Assembly: GCA_902583645.1 (NCBI GenBank)
Contig: CACHWQ010000009.1
Span: 1 to 54,446, forward strand
From: an uncultured Pelagibacteraceae bacterium
GTDB lineage: Bacteria; Pseudomonadota; Alphaproteobacteria; Pelagibacterales; Pelagibacteraceae
DNA length: 54,446 bases
Direction of reading: 5' to 3'
In this document: positions 23,475 through 30,378 of the stretch, piece after piece
Numbering within the stretch: position 1 is the stretch's first letter
Layout of the letters: each line of letters begins with the position of its first letter
The notes under the pieces: model-generated
Told to the model about the DNA's origin: nothing
Databases searched by the model: none
What the model saw: only the letters and a program-made list of their open reading frames with translations
Made by a program: the position numbers and the translations under genes

Positions 23475-25400
23475 TTATCCTTTTCCTCTCCATGGAATTG
23501 TTTTATCTATTATTTTCCTTAAAGTAACATCAAACAAGAGTCCTAGCATACCCATTATAAAAATTGTTATCCATATAACTTCATACTGGAAATATTTTTT
23601 TGCAACATTTTCCACAAATCCAATTCCAGTTGTGCCAGCTAAAAATTCTGCTGCCACCAACGTTCCCCAGCACATACCAACTGCTACTCGTATACCTGTT
23701 AAAATTTCAGGAAGGGAATTTGGAAAAATTACATGTCTTAATATTTGTTGTTTTGAAGCACCTAATGAGTGAGCAGCATGTATTTTAGACAATTGAGTCC
23801 CCGATGCTCCCGCTCTTGCTGAAATTATCATTATCGATAGAGACACCATAAATAATAAAAATACTTTTCCAGTGTTATCAATTCCTAAAACCGAAATAAT
23901 AAGTGGGGCCCAAGCGAGTGGAGGAACAGGTCTGTAAAGTTCAATTAAAGGATCAAAAAATCCTTTTGCAAATCTATTTAATCCCATAAATAGACCAAGA
24001 GGTACACCAATTAATATTCCAAAAACTAATCCGAGAAAAACTCTTAAAAAAGAATCCCAAATATGTCCATAAGGCACAGGTACTTTAAACAAATTAAAAT
24101 CACCAGTTACAATTTTTAGAACTCCACCTTTGAAGTTCTGTTTTACTATTCCATCTTTATTGTGAACAGGATATTCACCCGGTAAAACATCTGCAATCCA
24201 GTCTGGCAAAATAAAGCCAATCATTTTGCTCACATCAACCATTTGTATCCACAATAGAGGAATATCTTTGTAACCCACACTTGGTTTTGACATTAATATG
24301 AATTTATTGAAAGTATCGGACGGTTTAGGTAGCCATCTACCTGATCCTTGTTCTGAACAACTAGGACCACTAGCAACGATAGTTCCTGCAGGAAATAAGA
24401 AAATATCTATTAATCTCAATCCACCTTGTTCTTTTTTTTGAGCATTATCAAATTTGACAATTGCTGCCTGCATCTTATCTAATGAATTTGGAGGATAGAT
24501 ACTTGCAAATTCAATTCTTCTAGCAATCTTAACAATATTCTTTGCGTATGTTGAGGTCACTTCCTCACTATCACTTAAGTTTTTTCTATAAGATTTAATT
24601 TCCTCTTTTAGTTCTTTAATCCTGCTTTTAAATTGAGGGTTATGATTTCTTAACTTAAAAAATTCATCACTTATTAAATTTAATTCTTGGGCGGCGGTGT
24701 GAAACTTTAAACCCCTAGATGTTGCAGGAACCAAAGGTACCTCTAATGTATTTTCAATAGATCCTGACCCTGCATCTACCTTAGTGATACCCCAACCACC
24801 TTCTTCATTTACAGCTTTCAGTCTTTCATTGAGCTCTTGCTCGGTTTCAAACGGGTAATCAGATTTTTGGAAATTTTCAGTTAATAGATTAATTTTTCCA
24901 GTGATATCATCTATTTTTAGTTGGGTCTCAAGTTCTAATAAATCTTCATTTGTAAGTAATGGGATAAGTTGATTAGTTTTACTTATGTAACTAATTAGTA
25001 TTGTTTTTTGTTGGTTATTTAGTTCCTCAGAATTTTGAATTTCATTTTGAATTAATTTTAAATTTTTATTCTCCTTTTTGATTTGTGAAGTGCTTTTGAA
25101 CTCTCTTTCCTTAATTGGAAATTGATATTTCAATCCGAGAAGAGAGTCATTCACTTTTGCAACTTGGCACAGCTCATTTGCAGATTTTGGATAAAATCCT
25201 TTAGCAATATCCCAAGAATAATAGAGCCAAATTAAAAGTAAAAAGCTACTTCCAACAATTACCCAGTGAGTACCACCCAAAGCTCTTTCTGGATTTCCAA
25301 ATACTGCATCTACTTTTTCAGTTCTTATTAATCTTCGCCCATAAAGAATACAGCCAACTACAGCGAAGAATATTAGAAAAGTTAATATTTGAGTTAACAT
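23475..25400 (-). CDS. tauC: Taurine/sulfonate-type ABC transporter permease with large N-terminal extension
   Basis: A 641-residue protein. The last 200 or so residues (about 440-641) are a standard TauC/SsuC permease, with helices and the EAA loop SLGASKQQILRHVIFPNSLP. About 370 residues precede this, two to three times the usual size: helices near 2-20 and 46-65, then a mostly charged, coiled-coil-rich region (70-320) predicted to be periplasmic, and a further hydrophobic part (DIFLFPAGTIVASGPSC). It imports a sulfonate or nitrate-like ion with TauB and TauA. Its ATG immediately follows the stop of tauB. The extension may be a second substrate-interacting domain. Confidence 0.85.
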   Translation of the reverse strand: MLTQILTFLIFFAVVGCILYGRRLIRTEKVDAVFGNPERALGGTHWVIVGSSFLLLIWLYYSWDIAKGFYPKSANELCQVAKVNDSLLGLKYQFPIKEREFKSTSQIKKENKNLKLIQNEIQNSEELNNQQKTILISYISKTNQLIPLLTNEDLLELETQLKIDDITGKINLLTENFQKSDYPFETEQELNERLKAVNEEGGWGITKVDAGSGSIENTLEVPLVPATSRGLKFHTAAQELNLISDEFFKLRNHNPQFKSRIKELKEEIKSYRKNLSDSEEVTSTYAKNIVKIARRIEFASIYPPNSLDKMQAAIVKFDNAQKKEQGGLRLIDIFLFPAGTIVASGPSCSEQGSGRWLPKPSDTFNKFILMSKPSVGYKDIPLLWIQMVDVSKMIGFILPDWIADVLPGEYPVHNKDGIVKQNFKGGVLKIVTGDFNLFKVPVPYGHIWDSFLRVFLGLVFGILIGVPLGLFMGLNRFAKGFFDPLIELYRPVPPLAWAPLIISVLGIDNTGKVFLLFMVSLSIMIISARAGASGTQLSKIHAAHSLGASKQQILRHVIFPNSLPEILTGIRVAVGMCWGTLVAAEFLAGTTGIGFVENVAKKYFQYEVIWITIFIMGMLGLLFDVTLRKIIDKTIPWRGKG

Positions 25401-26198
25401 TTAATTATCTTTCCCCATAATTTCCTCTTCCATGTTCCATATCATGGACAATATCTCTTCTCTTTTTGATGAAAATTCTTTGTTTTTTTTAATTTCTCGC
25501 AAGTCTTCTTTCAAACCCATTTCTGCAAAAGGAAGATTGTATTCTTTATGTATTCGACCTGGTCTTGGCGCCATAACATATAATCTTTCACCAAGCAACA
25601 AAGCCTCCTCAACAGAGTGAGTGATTAAGATAATTGTTTTTCCTGTCTCTTTCCAAATTTTTAAAACTAATGATTGCATCTTTTCTCTTGTTAGCGCATC
25701 AAGCGCACCCAAAGGTTCGTCCATAAGAATTAAGTCTGGGTCATTAATTAGACATCTTGCAAGAGCAACTCTTTGCTGCATACCACCGGATAATTGATAA
25801 GTTGGCGTATTTCCAAATCCTTTAAGCCCAACTATATCTAACCATTCCTCAACTTTTTTTGCGGTAGTCTCAGGATTTTCTTTTTTCATCCTAAGTCCAA
25901 AATTCACATTTTCAGAAACAGTTAACCATTCAAACAAAGCCCCTTGTTGGAAAACCATTCCTCTATCTACTCCTGGTCCATTTATTTCATTATTACCTAA
26001 AGTTATAGTTCCAGATGTTGGTCTAATAAAACCAGCGGCAATATTTAGTAATGTAGTTTTTCCACATCCAGATGGACCCAGTACTGTTAAAAGCTCACCT
26101 TTTTTGATTGTAAAGTTTAAATCTTTTAATGCATGAACAGTCTCTCCCTTTGGAGATTTAAAAATCATGTTTAGATTTTGAGAAACTAAATCACTCAT
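25401..26198 (-). CDS. tauB: Taurine/sulfonate-type ABC transporter ATPase
   Basis: A 265-residue ABC ATPase: Walker A GPSGCGKTT near residue 40, Q-loop VFQQGALFEWL, signature YQLSGGMQQRVALAR, Walker B DLILMDEPLGALD, and switch LITHSVEEALLLG. The length and motifs fit the TauB/SsuB/NrtD group. Its stop abuts the tauC start, and tauA lies upstream with a stem-loop between. It energises import of taurine or a related sulfonate. Confidence 0.9.
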   Translation of the reverse strand: MSDLVSQNLNMIFKSPKGETVHALKDLNFTIKKGELLTVLGPSGCGKTTLLNIAAGFIRPTSGTITLGNNEINGPGVDRGMVFQQGALFEWLTVSENVNFGLRMKKENPETTAKKVEEWLDIVGLKGFGNTPTYQLSGGMQQRVALARCLINDPDLILMDEPLGALDALTREKMQSLVLKIWKETGKTIILITHSVEEALLLGERLYVMAPRPGRIHKEYNLPFAEMGLKEDLREIKKNKEFSSKREEILSMIWNMEEEIMGKDN

Positions 26199-26233
26199 AA
26201 GGAAAAGTTTATACCTAAATTTTCATAAAAAAA

Positions 26234-26263
26234 ATAGGCACCAATTATTAAACTGGTGCCTAT
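26234..26263 (-). terminator. Stem-loop with U-tract between tauA and tauB
   Basis: A perfect 10-bp stem (ATAGGCACCA with TGGTGCCTAT; arms 26234-26243 and 26254-26263) with a 10-base loop. Read on the minus strand it is followed by seven U. It stands in the 87-bp gap between the substrate-binding-protein gene and the ATPase gene. It is likely a leaky terminator or a 3' stabiliser that lets tauA be made in excess of tauBC. Confidence 0.8.
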
Positions 26264-26285
26264 CAATTTTTTTATACCTTAAAAA

Positions 26286-27227
26286 TTATAAAGGTAAAAA
26301 ACTTGTATCTACGTTACCTTTAGGAGTTCCCATACCTTTTAAAAAAGCATCAAGATTTCCACTTTTCATAGACTTTTCTGTTTCAGCCGGCGTTAGAAAT
26401 TTAAAACCGCTTAAAGTTTCTTTCATATCACCAACTTTCATTTCTGAAGCTTTTGCCATAGAATTCATATCGCTTTTTCCTGCTCTATATCTTGCATTTG
26501 CTTCATGAGTCACTTCAATAAAAGTTCTAAGCATACCAGGATTTTCCTTCATAAACTTTGTAGTTACCGAAGTAATATCTATACCAAGTATACCAGCGTC
26601 TCTAGCCTCTTGTACTGTTAATAATCTAGATCCAACTGCTGTTGCTGCTTTAATAGAGTTTCCTCCAAATAGACATGACATTACAACATCACCGCTTACT
26701 AATGCAGCAGCTCCTTCTTCAGGATCCATTTGAATTATATCCATTTTACTTCTATCAGCGCCAACAACTTTCATACTTTCATCAAAAACATACTCAGCCA
26801 TTGTTCCTAGAGGAACAGCAACTTTTTTACCTTCTAGTTCAGTAGCATTAGCTTTTGTAATACCAGATGCATTCGAAGTCACACAAGTTGTTCCGCCCAT
26901 TCCATATTCCATAGCTATATCTACAAGCTTAATTGGTGCTTTAGATTTAACTGCGTTAATGAAAGGTACTAATCCCTGTGAATAGGAAATATCAATGTCG
27001 CCAGCAAGCATTGCATCAGTCATTGCTCCACCGTTAGTGAAGTTAGTCCATTTAACTGGTACACCTAAAGCTTTAGCAAAACTTTTCTTTTGCATGTCCT
27101 CAAGGTTAGGACTTGGCCATTCTAGAAAGTAAGCAACTCTTACTTCGTTTGCTGCAGAATTTGCAACAGAAATAGTTAAGTTAAGAGCAACAAAACAACC
27201 TAGAAGAAAACTAATTATTTTTTTCAT
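26286..27227 (-). CDS. tauA: Taurine-type ABC transporter substrate-binding protein
   Basis: A 313-residue periplasmic binding protein with a Sec signal peptide (about residues 1-25, ending SVANSA). The mature part reads VRVAYFLEWPSPNLEDMQKK, AMLAGDIDISYSQGLVPFIN, and has the conserved GTMAEYVFDESM loop of TauA/SsuA proteins. Ligand preference cannot be read directly; taurine is favoured by the divergent aminotransferase and alanine dehydrogenase genes. A good ribosome site (aagggg) precedes the ATG. This gene opens the tauABC operon. Confidence 0.86.
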   Translation of the reverse strand: MKKIISFLLGCFVALNLTISVANSAANEVRVAYFLEWPSPNLEDMQKKSFAKALGVPVKWTNFTNGGAMTDAMLAGDIDISYSQGLVPFINAVKSKAPIKLVDIAMEYGMGGTTCVTSNASGITKANATELEGKKVAVPLGTMAEYVFDESMKVVGADRSKMDIIQMDPEEGAAALVSGDVVMSCLFGGNSIKAATAVGSRLLTVQEARDAGILGIDITSVTTKFMKENPGMLRTFIEVTHEANARYRAGKSDMNSMAKASEMKVGDMKETLSGFKFLTPAETEKSMKSGNLDAFLKGMGTPKGNVDTSFLPL

Positions 27228-27284
27228 TTTTCCCCTTTTTCATTATTATTAATAAGTATATTTAAGTTCAAAATTTAGCTGATG

Positions 27285-27298
27285 TAAATGATCATTTA
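27285..27298. promoter_or_regulatory. Palindrome in the tauA/aminotransferase divergent region
   Basis: A perfect 14-bp palindrome, TAAATGATCATTTA. A second perfect 10-bp palindrome (TTAAGCTTAA, 27306-27315) follows eight bases on. Together they sit in the 199-bp gap between the divergent transport and catabolic genes and could be operator half-sites. AT-rich DNA makes such palindromes fairly frequent by chance. Confidence 0.3.
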
Positions 27299-27319
27299 GT
27301 TTAATTTAAGCTTAAGGAT

Positions 27320-27347
27320 TTGATTAAACAATCTATGGTTGTATAAT
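27320..27347 (+). promoter_or_regulatory. Candidate sigma70 promoter for the aminotransferase operon
   Basis: TTGATT (27320-27325) and TATAAT (27342-27347) separated by 16 bp, giving a leader of about 73 bases to the ATG at 27427. The position in the divergent gap and the strong -10 support it. Confidence 0.5.
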
Positions 27348-27426
27348 TTTATACTAGTGATAAGTTAAGAAAATTTTCTAGTGAAAAATTAATAATTAGT
27401 CTAGAAACTAAATAACAACAAAATTT

Positions 27427-28773
27427 ATGAGCACAGATAATAAAACAAAAATTCCAAATTCTTTAAATGAGCATTGGATGCCATTTACATCTAATAAAGA
27501 TTTTAAAGAAAGACCAAGATTAATTACAGAAGCTAAAGGATGTTATTTAAAAAATCATGAAGGCAAAACGATGATAGACGCAAGTTCAGGCTTGTTCTGC
27601 AATCCTTTAGGACATGGAAGAAAAGAAATTATCGAAGCAATTACAAATCAATTAAATGTACTTGATTATTGCCAACCTTTCCAACAAGGTTTTGGTGGAT
27701 CATTTGATTTAGCAACAAAAATTTCAAAACACACACCAGGAAATTTAAATAAAATATTTTATACAATTTGCGGTTCAACTGCAGTTGAAACTGCAATTAA
27801 AATAGCAATAGCATATCATAAGGCAAGAGGAGAAGGACATAGATACAGATTTGTTGGCAGAGAAAGAGCTTACCATGGCATGAATATTGGAGCTACATCT
27901 GTTGGAGGAATGATTAATAACGTAAAAACTTTTGCAAGTGTTTTAATGCCTGGCGTGCTTCATATGAGGCATACTCATTTGCCAGAGCATAGATTTGTAA
28001 GCGGTCAGCCTGAAACTGGTGCTGAAATGGCAGATGATTTAGAAAGAATTTGTACAAATTTTGGAGCAGAGAATATTGCTGCATGTATAGTGGAACCAGT
28101 TGCAGGATCCACTGGTACGCTTGTTCCACCAAAAGGATATTTACAAAGATTAAGAGAGATTTGTGATAAGCATGGAATACTTTTAATATTTGATGAGGTA
28201 ATTACAGGCTGGGGAAGAATGGGCTCAGCATTTGGTTCACAAGAGTTCGGTGTTACACCAGATATTATGACAATGGCAAAAGCCACAACAAATGGAATAA
28301 GTCCAATGGGTGTTGTTGCATGTAAAGATGAAATTTACGATGGGATAGTAGATAATGCTCCAAAGGGTACAATAGAATTATTTCATGGTTATACTTATTC
28401 TGGAATTCCTATTTCAGTTGCAGCTGCATTAGCAGTTCAAGATATTATTGAGAAGGATGATATTTTTAAAAGAGCTAAAGAAATGTCTCCTTATTTTCAG
28501 GAAGGTTTATTTTCATTAAAAGATATCGATGTTGTAGATAATATAAGAGGATATGGAATGATGGGTGGAGTTGATATTAAAATGGATAAAAAACCTGGTG
28601 TCGCAGGTCTTACAACTTTTAAACACTGCTATGAAGCAGGAGTAAATTTTAAAGCTACAGGAGATTGTCTAATTATAGCACCAATGTTTATTTCAGAAAA
28701 AAAACACATTGATGAAATTATAGAAAAACTAAGAAAAGGGATAACAAACTATTCAAAAAGTAAAAAAAATTAA
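27427..28773 (+). CDS. Omega-amino acid (taurine or beta-alanine):pyruvate aminotransferase
   Basis: A 448-residue class III PLP aminotransferase. It starts with the family's HWMPFTSNKDFKERPRLI, has GLFCNPLGHGRKEI, LIFDEVITGWGRMG, and the PLP lysine in MAKATTNGISPMG (Lys285). The closest type known to me is omega-amino acid:pyruvate aminotransferase, which takes amino groups from beta-alanine or taurine and makes alanine from pyruvate. Taurine is favoured here because tauABC is divergent and alanine dehydrogenase, which would recycle the alanine, follows 17 bp later. It would give sulfoacetaldehyde. Beta-alanine remains possible. Confidence 0.88.
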   Translation: MSTDNKTKIPNSLNEHWMPFTSNKDFKERPRLITEAKGCYLKNHEGKTMIDASSGLFCNPLGHGRKEIIEAITNQLNVLDYCQPFQQGFGGSFDLATKISKHTPGNLNKIFYTICGSTAVETAIKIAIAYHKARGEGHRYRFVGRERAYHGMNIGATSVGGMINNVKTFASVLMPGVLHMRHTHLPEHRFVSGQPETGAEMADDLERICTNFGAENIAACIVEPVAGSTGTLVPPKGYLQRLREICDKHGILLIFDEVITGWGRMGSAFGSQEFGVTPDIMTMAKATTNGISPMGVVACKDEIYDGIVDNAPKGTIELFHGYTYSGIPISVAAALAVQDIIEKDDIFKRAKEMSPYFQEGLFSLKDIDVVDNIRGYGMMGGVDIKMDKKPGVAGLTTFKHCYEAGVNFKATGDCLIIAPMFISEKKHIDEIIEKLRKGITNYSKSKKN

Positions 28774-28790
28774 TTTTCATTGGGAGGGAT

Positions 28791-29906
28791 ATGAAAATTG
28801 GTGTTCCTAAAGAAATAAAACCACAAGAAAATAGAATTGGTCTTACACCTGAGAGTGTGAAAGATCTTATTAAAAATGGTCATGAAGTATTAGTAGAAAA
28901 TAATGGTGGCTATGAAGCAGGCTTTGAGAACAAGCAATATGAGGATGCTGGCGCTAAGATAGTAAATAAAGCTGAAGATATATTCAACGATTCTGAAATA
29001 ATTGTAAAAGTTAAAGAACCTTTATCAAGCGAAGTTCAAATGATAAGAGAAGATCAAATTATTTTTACATATCTACATCTTGCAGCAGCAAAAGAACTTA
29101 CTAATGGATTAATCAAATCAAAAGGCGTTTGTATTGCATATGAAACGGTTACAGATAACAATGGAAGACTACCGCTGTTAGCACCGATGAGTGCTGTTGC
29201 AGGAAGAATGTCAGTTCAAGCCGGCGCACATTGTTTAGAAAAAAATCAAAAGGGAAGAGGTGTCTTATTAGGAGGAGCTCCAGGAGGTGATCCTGCTGAT
29301 GTTGTAATACTTGGAGGTGGAGTTGTTGGGGAAAATGCGGCAGTTATTGCAACAGGAATGAGAGCAAAAGTTCATGTTGTAGACAAATCCCAAGAAAGAC
29401 TTGATCAACTTACAAATATGTTTGGAGACAAAATAATTCCTGAGCTAAGTGATAAATGTGATTTAAATAAATTAATTGCTGAGTGTGATTTATTAGTAGG
29501 GGGAGTTTTGATACCTGGAGCAGAAGCACCAAAATTAGTTACAAAAAAAATGTTAAAAAACATGAAACGAGGTTCGGTAATTGTTGATGTTGCTATTGAT
29601 CAAGGTGGATGTGTAGAGACTAGTAAACCGACTACTCATGCAAATCCAACATATATAGTTGATGATATTGTTCATTATTGTGTAGCTAATATGCCTGGTG
29701 GAGTTCCAAGAACCTCAACTTTTGCACTGAATAAAGCAACATTACCATTTTTAAATAAACTTGCAAAACATGGATATAAAAAAGCTCTCAGTGAAGATAA
29801 AAATTTTCTTGCAGGATTAAATGTTTGCAAAGGTGATGTGACATATAAAGCAGTAGCAGATGTTTTTGGACATAGCTATGTTTCACCTGATAAAGCAATA
29901 AATTAA
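28791..29906 (+). CDS. ald: Alanine dehydrogenase
   Basis: A 371-residue enzyme matching alanine dehydrogenase over its length: MKIGVPKEIKPQENRIGLTP, YLHLAAAKELTNGL, the NAD motif VVILGGGVVGENAAVIATG, VDVAIDQGGC and NMPGGVPRTSTFALNKATLP. It converts alanine to pyruvate, ammonium and NADH, regenerating the pyruvate used by the preceding aminotransferase. A strong GGGAGG site precedes the ATG. Second gene of the operon. Confidence 0.95.
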   Translation: MKIGVPKEIKPQENRIGLTPESVKDLIKNGHEVLVENNGGYEAGFENKQYEDAGAKIVNKAEDIFNDSEIIVKVKEPLSSEVQMIREDQIIFTYLHLAAAKELTNGLIKSKGVCIAYETVTDNNGRLPLLAPMSAVAGRMSVQAGAHCLEKNQKGRGVLLGGAPGGDPADVVILGGGVVGENAAVIATGMRAKVHVVDKSQERLDQLTNMFGDKIIPELSDKCDLNKLIAECDLLVGGVLIPGAEAPKLVTKKMLKNMKRGSVIVDVAIDQGGCVETSKPTTHANPTYIVDDIVHYCVANMPGGVPRTSTFALNKATLPFLNKLAKHGYKKALSEDKNFLAGLNVCKGDVTYKAVADVFGHSYVSPDKAIN

Positions 29907-29922
29907 TTAAAGAGAGTAAAAG

Positions 29923-30363
29923 ATGTATAGGCCTTTGCCAGATGGATTAACAATTAAAAACTCGCCTATTGAAGGATTAGGTTTATTTACTAATGTTAAT
30001 ATAAAAAAAAATACATTTATTGGTGTTACTCACATCAGAGATGAACAATTTGAGAACAAGTACATAAGAACACCATTGGGAGGATTTTATAACCATTCTG
30101 ATGATCCAACAGTAGTTAGAATGGTGACTGACTCTTTACCAAAACTTAAATTTGGTGATGTATTAGATATTGATGCTACAACAAAAAAGTTCCCAGGAAA
30201 TGACAATGATGGTGAAAATGTTTTTTTTAATTTACAAGAAAAACCAGATGCAAAATATTTTTTTATGGTTGCTGCTAAAGATATAAAAGCTGGCAATGAA
30301 TTAACTGCAAATTATAATCTTTATACATATCCAAAGACAGGTGTTGGATTACAAATGATTTAA
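29923..30363 (+). CDS. Small SET-domain protein
   Basis: A 146-residue protein with SET-domain motifs: IKNSPIEGLGLFTNVNIKKN at the start, GFYNHSDDPTVVRMV (the NHS motif of the SAM and active site), and NELTANYNLYTY (the ELT-DY-like motif with YNLY). SET proteins methylate lysines with SAM. Small bacterial ones have unknown targets. It sits between ald (16 bp gap) and the FAD/GcvT gene (15 bp gap), clearly in the same operon as metabolic enzymes, which is an odd place for a protein methyltransferase. It could modify one of them. Confidence 0.72.
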   Translation: MYRPLPDGLTIKNSPIEGLGLFTNVNIKKNTFIGVTHIRDEQFENKYIRTPLGGFYNHSDDPTVVRMVTDSLPKLKFGDVLDIDATTKKFPGNDNDGENVFFNLQEKPDAKYFFMVAAKDIKAGNELTANYNLYTYPKTGVGLQMI

Positions 30364-30378
30364 TTTTTTTCTAAATAA

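Noticed and set aside
28005-28286. Minus-strand ORF inside the aminotransferase gene
   Set aside because: Antisense shadow of a well-conserved enzyme; no ribosome site or family match.
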